This document shows positions 9,197 to 19,988 of a stretch of DNA of 32,609 nt, piece after piece (within the stretch, counting starts at the first letter, position 1; every line of letters begins with the position of its first letter). The notes under the pieces were generated by a model. The model was not told the origin of the DNA and made no database searches. It saw only the letters and a program-made list of their open reading frames with translations. Source of the DNA: Gryganskiella cystojenkinii (lineage: Eukaryota; Mortierellomycota; Mortierellomycetes; Mortierellales; Mortierellaceae). The stretch is from assembly GCA_015852425.1 (NCBI GenBank), contig JAAAIG010000409.1, forward strand, positions 1-32,609. Reading direction: 5' to 3'. A program made the translations under genes and the position numbers.

Positions 9197-10714
9197 TTAT
9201 GATGATTTTTTGCCCTCGTTAGTCGCAAACTTCTCCTTGACTCGCTCGACGACAACCCTATTCAGCCTTGGCTCGACAGGACGTTCTTCAGACGATGATG
9301 ACCTCATAACGGTGGCATTCTTTTCCGCCAGCTTGACGAAATACCCATTCATATAATCAATCTCGCTGACCGTCGACCCACTCAAGAAATCTTGCAGTGT
9401 CGAACATCTGTTCTCCTTGGTTGCGTTCAAGATCCCTACGGTGGTATTCGTCAACGCCTCGAGGGTCAGGAACCGTTGCTTCAATCCTTCATCCAAGGAC
9501 TTGTATTCCTGAGACTGCACCATGATCGCATGCGACTCTGTGATCAGATCCTTGACCGCCTGCAACGCTTCTTTGGAATCGACTATCTCGCCATTCGTCC
9601 GTTCCAACAATGTTGCAACAGGGTTCACACTAGCATTGACAATCACTTTCGAGAGCTGGATCGCCAACAGTTGATCAGGTTGGATCAAGGTCAGGTTCAT
9701 GTCAGACGACAGCTCTTGGAACGCTCGCAAGGTCTCATACAAGGAACGGGTTCGGAGCGCCAAGAGATCCTTGGGTGTCGCCAGAGGTTTATAGAAATCC
9801 GAAAATGGTGCATCGCTGAACCGTTCACTCAATCGAGCAGGGGTATCATACGGGTAAGGCGCAAACCGGACATCATTCGAAGGCGGGCGGACCAAAGTTG
9901 GGAATATCATCTCGTCGCCGGCATCCTTGTTGTCCGTTTTCTTGTCGAGGCGGAGCATGTCGCTGACATTCGGGATCGTGGTCGCACCCTGGTTCAAGAA
10001 TGCTTCCAAGGTCAAAGCCTCCTCCGAGGATGAGGAGCTGAGCGGTCTCCTTGGGGTAGCGGATCGGACCGTTTCCAACATTGGAGCCAACCAGACTAAC
10101 CCCTTGCCGGTATGGATAACCGTGTCCCCGGATTTCATCGCACCATGCGAGATCACGCCTTGAACGAAGTTCGGCCTTTCCCAGTCATTATCGGTCCATC
10201 CCATAGACTCACAGATCTCTTCCCGGACGCCCATTCCGTTCTGCATTAACACGATTGTAGTCCAGGGTCGGAGTCGGTGACGGATCTTGGCGAGGGCCTC
10301 GACGGTCTGATACGTCTTGGTTGTGACCAGGAGTTGGTGGATCGGGGATCTTGAGAGGTCGTTGTAGATGGGGTCATAGGCAAAGAGTTCCTTGTCAATG
10401 ATCGGGTACAGGGGTTCCCAATCGATCCCGTCGACGATCTGAGGTGCAACTGAGGCCGAGTCGAGCGCGGTCATGTTCATGTACTTGAGGGTTGAGGGAG
10501 AGTAGGCGACATGACCAGAGGTGCGTTTTGTGACACTACTGTGAGATGATTTAAAGGTTTCGTTTCTGGGAGGGGGTGTAGGTGGCGGTGGGGGTGCCTT
10601 GCGTTGAAAGAAGGTGAATGGGATGTTGTGTTGATGGAAATGGTAGGCGAGGAGGGATCCGATCCCTCCGGGGCCGAGAATGTGAAAGCGCGGGTGGTGG
10701 ATCGTTCTGTTCAT
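9197..10714 (-). CDS. ApbA/PanE ketopantoate reductase-like oxidoreductase (505 aa)
   Basis: This is a single uninterrupted frame. The N-terminus carries the dinucleotide-binding glycine motif HILGPGGIGSLLAYH (residues 11-25), and LMQNGMGV at 156-163 matches the second conserved motif of 2-dehydropantoate 2-reductases. The C-terminal domain has SKVIVNASVNPVATLLERTN (355-374), with Lys356 and Asn360 in the positions expected for catalysis. Family knowledge: NADPH-dependent reduction of ketopantoate to pantoate in pantothenate/CoA synthesis. At 505 residues it is longer than typical enzymes of about 300-380. The extra length includes a Pro/Ser-rich insert at about 40-70 inside the Rossmann domain and a Ser-rich linker at about 215-300. 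Fungi often have several paralogues of this family with unknown substrates, so the exact reaction is uncertain. Confidence 0.78.
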   Translation of the reverse strand: MNRTIHHPRFHILGPGGIGSLLAYHFHQHNIPFTFFQRKAPPPPPTPPPRNETFKSSHSSVTKRTSGHVAYSPSTLKYMNMTALDSASVAPQIVDGIDWEPLYPIIDKELFAYDPIYNDLSRSPIHQLLVTTKTYQTVEALAKIRHRLRPWTTIVLMQNGMGVREEICESMGWTDNDWERPNFVQGVISHGAMKSGDTVIHTGKGLVWLAPMLETVRSATPRRPLSSSSSEEALTLEAFLNQGATTIPNVSDMLRLDKKTDNKDAGDEMIFPTLVRPPSNDVRFAPYPYDTPARLSERFSDAPFSDFYKPLATPKDLLALRTRSLYETLRAFQELSSDMNLTLIQPDQLLAIQLSKVIVNASVNPVATLLERTNGEIVDSKEALQAVKDLITESHAIMVQSQEYKSLDEGLKQRFLTLEALTNTTVGILNATKENRCSTLQDFLSGSTVSEIDYMNGYFVKLAEKNATVMRSSSSEERPVEPRLNRVVVERVKEKFATNEGKKSS

Positions 10715-10873
10715 TGAATCGAAGAACTGGTTGCTTGGCTTCCCGATTCCGGATCTACGTTTATGCGTTGGTTTGCAAATGGAAGGACTGTTGGTGTTGA
10801 TTGGAGGAAAGGAGAGAGGGAGGAAAGGGACCTGATCAGAACCAGAGAGGTAATGAGTACATTACTAAGAAAT

Positions 10874-10883
10874 NNNNNNNNNN
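10874..10883. other. Assembly gap (10 N)
   Basis: Ten consecutive N lie in the spacer between the reductase and GSTK genes, about 84 bases beyond the GSTK stop codon. The true gap size is unknown, so the 3' UTR of the GSTK gene and the promoter of the reductase may be incomplete. Confidence 0.95.
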
Positions 10884-10966
10884 ACAATGGAGGGACTGTC
10901 TATTTTTTTTATTTTTTGATTCTGAAAGTCTTCTTCTGGTCTACTGCACGGCAAGATTTTTTACTC

Positions 10967-12464
10967 TCACAACTTCGAAGCGCTGCCACCGGATTCCAGG
11001 TTTTTAACATTGACGATTCCTGGGTAGGGCAGACCCAGAGTCGCAGCAATCATCTCGATACGGTCCGATCCAAAGAACAACAATTCCTCGGAAGATCCCG
11101 CCTTCTTGACAATAAACGTCGGCGCACCAAAGACTCCCTTTGCAACAGCCTCATCTGTGTTCTCCTTGAAAATCTGTTTGATCTGAGGATCCGAGGCCAA
11201 CTTGAGGTAAGATTGGACCTTGGCCAGGGGCGAAGGTTCCTTGTTAAAAATGGGTGTCAAGGCTGCCTGAATCACGTCCGGCTGAGAAATGTTGTGACCA
11301 TGCACAAAGTACTCATCCTTTTGCCAAGAGACGTACGCGAGAGAATGAACTGAAAGTTAGCAATGATGCTTCGAAAGCATACAACAAAAATATTCAAGCA
11401 CTTTGTTCTGCCAAGAAAAAAAAAAGGACTTACAAATAGCTGTTAATTTGTTCGGCCAAAAAGGACATCCGAGAGTGAAAAAAAAACGGCGAGAAATTAG
11501 TCAGTCCGTGCGAGAAAATGCCCCTCGAACAACGTCTCCGTCTTTTCGACCCTGTTGTGCCGCCAAGGGGATCGGTCGTCTGCGCAGTCGCTGTTGTTTC
11601 CCGTGTCCTTTCCGAGAGATGATGACACATGGCTCGATATTCTTATTTCTCCAATGGGCCATCCTGCACGCATTTCCTTGGGCGTGATCGAAATCATATG
11701 TCGCCATATCTTCTTCAACCTTTTCTACTCCCAATCCATGCTCTTGAATAATTCTCGAGCCGAATGGGTTTACACTCTCTAATTTGTTTACCTTGTCCAC
11801 GCATTGCTCGTACTTGTCAGCCTCATGGATCTGCAACGCGGTCAAGACTCGCATGGGCAAAACGGTCAAGATCGGAAACTCCTTGGGGAACTGGAAGGGA
11901 ATCCCGGTGACTTTACTAATCCTGTCCAAATCCGACATCTGAAGGGAGAGTCACGAAAAAAAGAATATCGGGTAATTTTTAGCCTTTCTTGCTTTCTTGT
12001 TTTCTCACGGTTCATGAGCCGGAGTGACAATAGATCTGAATAATAACAAGAAGTCTTTCGATTGTTGTTTTGTTCGCTTTTGACCGCGTTCTTGCTTTGC
12101 TCCCATCCGTTGTCGGGATTTTTTTGGATACTTTTGTCTCTTTACCATATGGTTCCTCTTGGAAGGAAAATTGAACAATGGCTCATTCTTAACGACCTAG
12201 AGAGTTGGAGTTTCCAATCACGCAAAGGAACAAAAAGAGAGGGTTTCAACAGTTAAGATTCGAGAGAGAAAAGAGCGCGCTTAGAAAGAACTCACGAAAA
12301 TGAAATAAGCCCCGTACGTTCATGATTCCGCCCAGGAGTATGGGCTTGAAGGTAACATCGACGCCGGTCCACTGCTGACGAATACGGTTAAACAACTTGA
12401 AGCCCATGTAAGTGTAGGGTGAGATCAAGTCATAGAACACAACAATGCTTGCACGGGGGGCCAT
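10967..12464 (-). CDS. Kappa-class glutathione S-transferase / DsbA-like protein, peroxisomal (233 aa, 5 exons)
   Basis: Model on the minus strand: 12318-12464, 12146-12196, 11792-11938, micro-exon 11434-11439, and 10967-11317, all phase 0. Exon 1 has FYDLISPYTYMGF with the kappa-class active-site Ser at residue 15. Exon 2 supplies the lid segment before MSDLDR. The last exon has GVFGAPTF and FGSDRIEM, typical of the fold. The protein ends in SKL, a type 1 peroxisome signal, as kappa GSTs often do. The six-base exon CTATTT (Leu-Phe) has its own AG and GTAAGT. With it the spacing between CVDK and DEYFVHGHNI equals that of kappa-class proteins; without it two residues are missing. The intron around it is 352 bases on one side and 116 on the other. 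Role: GSH conjugation or disulfide chemistry in peroxisomes, inferred. Confidence 0.82.
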
Positions 12465-13111
12465 GGTTTTCGATAATGGTTGTGAACAGAAACGAGAGGA
12501 GGGTTGTTGGAGGGGTATATGAGAGGGTGAAAAGAAAGGGAAGTTGATGGAAAGAAAGAGAAAGGCGAGAGCAAAAAAAGCAAAAAGGGACTACATTAAT
12601 ACATATCTCCCAGGGGCATGTGACCGAGGAAACCTTACGTTTCTCAGTGCATGAACTCCGAGATGGAAGGCCTTAAATATATCAACATGTGAACCCTGAA
12701 GGACACCGAAGAAGGGAAACGCAACGACTCTCAAGAAAATTGCGCCACCAAAAAATGAAGTTCCATCCATTTTCTCAACCCATACAGGGTTCTAATGGCA
12801 CATAGGATAATAGACCGAAGAGGTCCTAAGAGGCACGGTGAGAGATCCGGTGCAAGGTACTTTACATTTGTGTTGTGGGCTTGGCTGTGCTGGGCGGTTT
12901 AGAGAAAAAAAATGTCGCGGCTCTGCGTCTTGATCCACAGATCGAAGGACGCGTGGACAATCCTCGAAGGAAATGCAGGGAAAATTTTCGCTCCGCCCCT
13001 ATTTCGCCAGCAAACTATGTTTTCTCACTTCCATTTCTTGATTCTTTCTTTTTTTGCACTTCTCACGTCTCTCCCATCACCCACACTCTCATCCTTTCCA
13101 CCAAAAATATT
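12465..13111. other. Divergent promoter region of GSTK and disulfide isomerase genes
   Basis: The two genes start in opposite directions about 650 bases apart. The stretch contains purine-rich DNA next to the GSTK start and pyrimidine-rich DNA before the ATG at 13112. I see no other gene and no clear unfolded-protein-response element. Confidence 0.4.
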
Positions 13112-15284
13112 ATGCTTCTTAGAAACGCGCTCTCAGCAGTGCTCGCCATCGCTGTCTGCACTGTCAGCGTAGATGCCTCCGCCGCTTCCCATGACCTCAC
13201 CAGCGCAGACTTTGCTTCCTCGGTCGCATCAGGCACTACGTAATGAAGGGTTTGCGCAAACACGATTATGCGTATTCACACACATTCACACCAGCAACAC
13301 TCAGCTCTTACGGAACTTTTATACCAGTTTCTAACTTGCATTGTACAATTATACAATACTTTGATTAGTTTCGTCAAGTTCTACTCACCACAATGTGGTC
13401 ATTGCCAGAGACTCGGTACGCTGTGCTATCCTCGATGGACAATCACAAACCTCACTCACTGTTTGAAAAACGCAACTTGATCAACCCTCCCATACTAACG
13501 TGTGGGTGTGTGTGTGTGTGTTTCTTGCTTTTCTACTTTTGTCTTGTTTCGTAACATAGCGCCTACCTGGGAACAAATGGCTGTCGAAATGCGTGAACTG
13601 GAGACCACAAAGAACTTCAAGTTTGCAGAGGTCAACTGTCTGATGGAGGGCGATATCTGTGATGACAACAACGTCCGTGGCTACCCTTCTCTTCAACTGT
13701 AAAGATAACCCGTTCCGCGTTGTATCAGGAGAATGGAAAAATCGTTGTTTTCCAGCCACTTATGCATACTCGATGATCACTGTTCTCACGCTTTTTTAGA
13801 TTCCATGATGGCAAATCGATTCAATCTTATGATGGCCCAAGGGACCTGAGTGACATGAAGGAATTTGCAGACAAGAAGGCATACGAATACTCAGCCCGTC
13901 GTCCTAGTCAAGATCAGGATCAGGGCAAAGGTTCCACGCTCGGCGCACCCAACCCTGACGTGAACCCCTCAGGAGAAGTTATTGTCTTGGATAGCAAGAC
14001 TTACGCTTCTTCTCTTCAAGGAGGCGGCGGTGGCGCTCCTTGGTTGGTAGAGTATTATGCACCCTGGTGCGGTCACTGCAAGGCTCTGGCCCCTATCTAC
14101 GAGAACTTGGCCAAGGAGTTGAAGGGTTACGTGAATGTCGCTAAGGTTGATTGTCCCGCCAACGAGGCTGTCTGTCGGTCCCAGGCTGTACGTGGTTACC
14201 CCACCATTAAGTTGCATCAACATGGCAAGGCGACCGAGTTTCAGGGCAAGAGAAGTTTGGAAACCTTGAAGGGTTTTGCTCTTGGTGCTACTGTGTAAGA
14301 AAATCAAGGCCCTCTTTATTTTCCTATGGCGTTTGACTGTGTTCTGATACTAACTTTTTTTTCACTTTTTTTCTTTCTTACCGATCAAACAGTCCATCTG
14401 TAGCTCGTATTGAAGTTGGTGATGTGGATGGTCTGTTGGAGGGCATGGATGTCTCATTTGTTTACTTGTACGACGCCACCAGGGATGCTGCCGCCACAAC
14501 TCTTGTCGAGAGGCAATCTCAAGTCTTTTATGAACAAATCCGTCTTTACTCTTCTTCGGACGCAGTGGTCGCCCGTCGTTTGTCCGTCTCTCTCAACACG
14601 GCTCCTACTCTGATGGTTCTCAAGGACGGTCGCCAAGAAGAATACCAAGGATCTCTTACAGACGCCAAGGCCGTCGAATACTGGATCGAACGGGTCAAGG
14701 ACCCCGTTGTTCCCTTGATCACTGGAAGAAACTCGGCCAAGACCCTCCAGGCCCCCGGCATCGTCATCTTGGGACTCTTGGATCCTGCCAAGCCAGCCTC
14801 AGCGGTCGCGCGTCGCGCCGTGGTCGAGACTGCATACAAGTACAAGAAGCACAACAATGCAGGATTGGGTCGTCGCCCCATTCGATTCGGGGTCTTGGAT
14901 GCCACAAAATGGTCAAACTATGTCCGTAACGCACTCCGAACCGAGCTCTTGAACACGCCGGCGATCATGGCGGTGAACTCTGTCGACGAGGTCTATTACC
15001 CCAAGGCCTCGGACGGTCGTCGCGTGGAATTGACCGAGGAGGCCTTGTGGCAATACATCTTGGATCTTGAGAACCACTCCTTGGAGGAGGAATCCATGTT
15101 GTCGTACTCTCAAAAGACGTTTAGGAGTCTCTCGAACCGTATCTCGGCTGTCTTTGGTACTGTGGTTGCACATCCTTACCTGTCCATCTTGGCCACGGTC
15201 TCGGGTGTTTACTTCTTGATCAAGAAGATTAACAGTTCTGGAGGTCCCGAGACCCGTCCTGAGGGCATCGAGAAGGCGGATTAA
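13112..15284 (+). CDS. Membrane-anchored protein disulfide isomerase, TMX3/Eps1-like (566 aa, 5 exons)
   Basis: The model joins 13112-13239, 13369-13415, 13560-13698, 13800-14294 and 14393-15284. Phases agree and intron 1 has a CTAAC branch-like site. Order: signal peptide (AVLAIAVCTVSVDASA), thioredoxin domain 1 with FYSPQCGHCQRL (Cys52, Cys55), thioredoxin domain 2 with YYAPWCGHCKAL (Cys195, Cys198), two probably redox-inactive thioredoxin-like domains, a membrane helix at about 531-546 (PYLSILATVSGVYFLI), and a short basic-then-acidic cytosolic tail. There is no KDEL-type signal; the helix would hold it in the ER. Family knowledge: thiol oxidation and isomerisation of secretory proteins. 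The first site has Gln where Trp is usual before CGHC. Intron 2 contains a short GT repeat near 13502-13521. Confidence 0.9.
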
Positions 15285-15519
15285 AGGGAGATGCCAAGGC
15301 ATTGCCTCAGATGTTTTTTTACCTCATTATTCAAGTAGTTTACGAAAATTATATATATATTTTTTGACTATGGATAATGGGATAATGGACAGTTGATTTC
15401 AATCTCTTTTTTACTGGAAAACATAATTTGCTCTGCGTCCATTTTTTTTTTATTTTTTTTTTTTTACTGGCGTCCACCTCCTTGTATCAGCAACCGCAAT
15501 ATCGGGGGTTTCCACGCTC

Positions 15520-15780
15520 TCCTGTACACTCTGCTATTTCCAAGAGATCTCTGATTGACAAAGGACACCAAGGAGAGAAATCACCAGGAACAGCGACCAA
15601 AGACCGAGTCTTCAAGATCCCAGAGCTGCTCGAGACCATTCTTCAGTACTTGGACGTGGACGTGCCCCAAGCTCTTTGACTCGTCAATCGATTCTTTCAG
15701 GCTCATTTGCTACCATTGGTAACCTTGCAAGCAAGATTACTCATACTGTTACCCTGTTCCTGGGTGACTTCCATCGGTTT
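15520..15780 (+). pseudogene. F-box protein relic
   Basis: In frame, RVFKIPELLETILQYLDVDV resembles the start of an F-box as found in the large fungal F-box families. It runs through a TGA at 15677-15679 and continues as LVNRFFQAHLLPLVTLQARL before a second stop. No GT-AG intron removes the first stop. There is no clear start codon, and the upstream DNA is poly-T. The stretch lies between the isomerase and the PB1-UBA gene. I read it as a decayed gene copy; an exon of a mis-assembled gene is the alternative. Confidence 0.42.
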
Positions 15781-16365
15781 TTGACTGGCAAGCTTGTTGA
15801 ACTCTTTCCTTATCTTGACTGGCGATACATGAGCAATGCTCTATAAAGCCATCAAACTTGGACGAAGAGTTTCTCTCGCTTATAGAGGCATACCCTCTTG
15901 GTTCGCGCTCTTGGGAATTAATCTCTGACTGGGTGATCAGTCTAACGAATGTCCTTAACATCCGTGGTCAAAGTAAAGCTGTTTCAGTTGTCTGTCTTCC
16001 CTAATGAGACCGCACTTGTCTTTGATACCCGAGTCAGACTCCTTATTCGCATAGCTGGGGCTCAGGGTGTGGGTTATCACTTGACTGCATTGATCCCCTA
16101 CGCACTCCCAGTCCAAGGCCAAGGCCACCAACATCATCTCATTTTTGACGGGTTTGCTCTGCCCCTTTCTCCGGAACTATGTTTTTTCATAACTATAGAC
16201 ATTTATTTTCTCTTTGTCGTAAAGACAATGGAAGGGGCATTGAAAAAAAGTAGTGCTTGACTGGCAAAGCTATTCTGAGAAGGACCTTTTTTTTTTTTGT
16301 TTTTTTTTTGCAATTTTCTTTTCACGAAACGATATTTCGTGGTCAAAAGATGGTCGTGTGTAGGC
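15781..16365. other. Decayed sequence downstream of the F-box relic
   Basis: Short open frames in changing phases could be the rest of the F-box gene, for example SRSWELISDWVISLTNVLNI in the 15900-15960 region. None is long enough to call. Poly-T tracts at about 16287-16310 lie just beyond the stop of the minus-strand PB1-UBA gene. Confidence 0.3.
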
Positions 16366-19300
16366 TTACTGAGAGAGCAAGAACTCAACAACAGCCTCGA
16401 CCTCACCACCGAAATCGCGGACCACAGTGCGGAGCTCGGCGTTATCGGGGAATCCCATCGCTACAATTGTGTTGATCTCGTTTTCAAACTCGGATGGGTC
16501 TGCAAACGGGTTCAGATCCACGACCGCGGGGGCAGAGGAAGCGGCAGCAGCGTTACGCGTACGAGGAACAGACATCACGGGTGTGGTGGCAGGAGCAGCA
16601 GGAGCTACTGGAGCGATTGGCGCTGCGGGTGCAGGTCGTGCAACAGGGGGACGAGGGAATTCGCCAGGGGTTGAAGATGTTGCGTTCGTCGCCGCCGTCG
16701 TCGTGTTGGCGGCCGTGGGCCAGATACCAGCCAAAGATCCTCCACCTACATGACGCGAGCTCGAAAGCGAGCCATGCACACTCGTGGGTCGACTCGTCGA
16801 GGGTGTCGTCATCTTTCGAGAGGCCTCCAATCTTGCCAAAAACTCCTTCTGAGCATCCGTTTGTGTCATCTCGGTCGGGTGGAGGCTGAGGTTGCGAGTC
16901 AACGGACGACGGGTATCTTGAATGTTTGTTGTTGTCGTGTTGGTCGTTGGCTTGCTGAAGGATTCGTGATAGGTCTGACGACGCTTCAACTTTTCCGCAT
17001 CGATGTTCGGGTTTGCGTTGGCGTATCCGTGTACACTTGCATTCGCTAGCCCGTGAACACTGGCATTGGCGAGACCGTGGACACTTGCGTTTGCGTTCGC
17101 ACTCGCGTTTGCGCCATCAATTGAGCGCCGGCGAGCAGACAAATTGGCGAGGTTTTCTTGTGAAAGACTGGCCGTTCGAGAGGGGAATGATCCAGGAGTG
17201 TTGCTCGCGTATTGGTTGGTGTTCAAGGAGGAGTACAAAGGGGTAGGATCTGAAGACTGGTCAACCTCGGTCTTCTCTCCTCCGATATCACTCCACACCC
17301 AGCCAAATTTGGCACGGGTCGAGGGAGGCTGATGATGCTCGGATCCCTCATCGGGAAGACGGGTCCAACTCCACCCGGCCTTGGGCTCTGACATCTCAGG
17401 AGGCCGATCGGGGAAGGAACCAGGCATAGCCGAACCCGAGGACGAAGACGAAGATATACCGTGGTTGATGGGAAGTTCTTGATCGACAGCCTTCGCCTTA
17501 CCCTGGGCGACAGAACTCTTTGTCGAGATGTTGGTACTGCTCGCCTTTGTGTCACCGGGCACGGGTCGCTCACTCAAGAACGTGAACGTCCTGTTATTTC
17601 TAGGCGTCTCCAAGGATGTGAAGGGGAAACCTCTGGAAAACGGCGAGGGCTTGGAGCTGTGGATGGTACTGCTCCTTCCCAGAGTGGACGAAGAAGGTTC
17701 GCCAGAAGCAAGGCGTTGGCCAGACATCCAGGGCATTGGCGGCATTGGCGGCATGGGTGGCATGGGAGCCATCGGCGCCAATGGAGCCATAGGAGCAAGT
17801 GGGGGCATGGGTGGCATCGGTGGCATAGGGGAAATGGGGGCCGTAGGAGCTGTGGGCTGTTGCTGGAAAAAGGACTGGAAAGGGTTGGGACGCTGAACAT
17901 GACCATGGAATCCAGGCTGGTGCTGAGGGAAGAAAGGGCGAGTCTGGGATCGGCTGTCTTGGAAGAGTGGGCCATTGTTGTTGTTGCTAGCGCCGCTGGA
18001 GTTAGAGCGCGAGGCTTGGGCGATGGCCTCCTGTGCTTGTGTTGCAGCCTCTTGCGCCTGGGTAGCAGCTTGTTGGGCGGCTTCTTGTGCGTTCTGCGCT
18101 GCCTGTTGAGCCTGTGTCTGAAGGTAGGTCGCAAAAGATTCGACGTTGACCTTGACGTTGCTCATAATCTACGGCGAGATTAAGACAACGAAAAACAGGT
18201 GAGTATACGTGCATCGAAACCTTGTTATGCGCGTCAGCAGGTAAATCCAAAGGCCAGTCGGGATTTTACCTTGTTCAAAATGCTACCAGCGATGGCAACA
18301 AGTTGAGGATTATTCTGGATAATCTCTTGGAACTCCTTGATCAACAACTGGAACTGCTCGATCAAAGCCTTGTCATCAGCACCGTGAGGTCGCCCATTGG
18401 TCGAGGTCGAAGAGGTCGCAGTGGAGGGGACGGCTTGTTCAGCTGGGTCCGCATCTGCGTTAAACTCTTCCTTCGTCTCTGTACTCTCGGAAGACTGCGA
18501 AGCTGATTCCTGAGAGTGTTGCTCAACTGCTGCCGCAACGATATCCTCCATGACAAGAGGTTCATCTTCCAATCTCAGTGCTCCAAACTCTGCCACGGGC
18601 TGCAAAGGCGAACTCGAGGTTGAGATGTGGGATCGATCCAGTGGTGTCTCATAGTGCTCAGCGGGTGGGGTGACAGAAGAAGGGACCTCGGACAAAATTG
18701 TCTTGTCCTCGTTTTCTTGAATCACTGTCGAGCCTTGGATCGTTGTCGAATCCACAAAGGACGCCTCCATGCTCTCGTCCAGGACTGTCGTCATACGGGT
18801 GAGGTGGTTGTTGGTGCCTAGAATCGATGAAGTAAAGACCGGAGCTTCAATCTTGTAGGCCTCCATCTCGGCCTGCAACCTAGCAGCCTCTTCCAGATCC
18901 CGTTGAGGATACGCAATAGGTTCAGTTTCATTGGCAGAGGTAGTGGCGGTAGCAGTCGTGTTGCGCTGCAATTCCTCGCCGAGACGGGTGTCCATACCAT
19001 CCTCAAGCTCGATCAACGAGACATCGTCGCTCTGGTCTGATCCACCATACCGATGTCGGTGCAAGGGCGTATCCTGAGTTGGCGAGGTCAGATTCGAGGT
19101 AAGGTTTGAGTTGGCGCGATCTAACAACGGAACATTATTTTGGTAGGTGCGATCATGATGACTGAGACTCCAGGATGTCAGTTGAGGCATCGAGGGTGTG
19201 GTCTCTCCGATGACAGAGTGTGCACGGGTTGATGGGTTGGAGACCGAGTTCGAGATTGGGCTCTGAGCAAGAAGATCTTGACCTTGAATAAAGACCTCAA

Positions 19301-19988
19301 ACTTGACAGGCGCAGACTGACTGAAGAGAGCGTGCATCGCGAGAACATCATCGAGCTCACTGTCGGTATTGAGTGTGATCACATCGCCTTCCTCGTCCTT
19401 GTATTGAACATCGAGACTGATGTCCGCGGGCAGGTTGTAGACGGTGCGGATCTAATCATGTCGATGAGAATAAAGCAAAATGTTAAAATATGGTGGTCTT
19501 TGGGTGATGGATGGATGGATAGAATACGTATCGATGGATGTTTGTGAGTTTCACGAAGAAGCCCTTTTGGTTTGGTCGTCCCACTTTGCAAAACAGTAAC
19601 AGAGGGAACGGAGACGCGACATCAGCCCCCCCTTCACTTTTCTTCCCGCAGAGCAAAGCGAAAATGTGGCAGGATACACGCACGATAGGTCCATTTTTTC
19701 CATCTCCTCTCTTGTTGGGCTGTGGTCCAAAGGTCAAATGGAAATGCCAAGAGACTGTGATAAGCAGTCACACGGACCGAACTGTGCCCTGTGCTCCCAC
19801 AACTCCCTCTTTTTGCCCACTTCTTGGGACGCATAAGCCGGGTCTACAGAGGGGTGGTCTGCCAGCAATAGTCATGTATCCATTACCTTGTCCTCAAACT
19901 CACTCCAGACCGCTGGTCGAGCAATGAGGAACCGCCTAAAGGCGCCATTGTAGCTGACTTTGCATGGGCTCAAGTTCGAGTCCGCCAT
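16366..19988 (-). CDS. PB1 and UBA domain protein, NBR1/p62-like autophagy receptor candidate (1028 aa, 3 exons)
   Basis: Exons are 19887-19988, 18270-19451 and 16366-18168, all phase 0. Exon 1 plus the start of exon 2 form a PB1 domain: basic patch at FRRF, and an acidic OPCA-type loop QYKDEEGDVITLNTDSELDD. The C-terminus is a UBA domain (EFENEINTIVAMGFPDN to EFLLSQ). Between them are long disordered regions, an Ala/Gln-rich amphipathic stretch (about 430-480), a Pro/Met/Ala repeat (about 536-576), two GWxW motifs (694-699 and 718-723) and an Asn/Ala-rich octapeptide repeat. PB1 plus UBA plus possible LC3-interacting motifs is the logic of selective autophagy receptors, which bind ubiquitin cargo, polymerise and dock on Atg8. 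I see no ZZ zinc finger: the middle region has no suitable cysteines. I also recognise no NBR1-type FW domain. Confidence 0.78.
17020..17091 (-). repeat. In-frame 24-bp tandem repeat (octapeptide NASVHGLA x3)
   Basis: Three consecutive 24-base units encode NASVHGLA, NASVHGLA and NASVHGYA, flanked by partial Asn-Ala-Ser copies. The repeat lies in the disordered part of the PB1-UBA protein and is a likely site of length variation between strains. Confidence 0.75.
17725..17847 (-). repeat. Pro/Met/Ala low-complexity repeat in the PB1-UBA gene
   Basis: Degenerate nine- and six-base units encode runs of MPP and APM tripeptides over about 40 residues. It is in frame and uninterrupted, consistent with a flexible linker. 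Confidence 0.7.

Noticed and set aside
9392..10033. 213-codon plus-strand frame inside the reductase gene
   Set aside because: It overlaps motif-bearing minus-strand sequence and has a shadow-frame composition rich in Arg and Gln.
11501..11938. GSTK exon 3 read on as a 145-codon frame
   Set aside because: Family similarity stops at CVDK, exactly at a GTAAAC donor, and the following residues are unrelated.
12246..12317. Read-through of GSTK exon 1 after IMN
   Set aside because: The extension has no family similarity, while the GTACGG donor and the 51-base exon 12146-12196 restore the conserved spacing.
13502..13521. GT repeat as a regulatory element
   Set aside because: It lies within an intron of the isomerase gene and is an ordinary short microsatellite.
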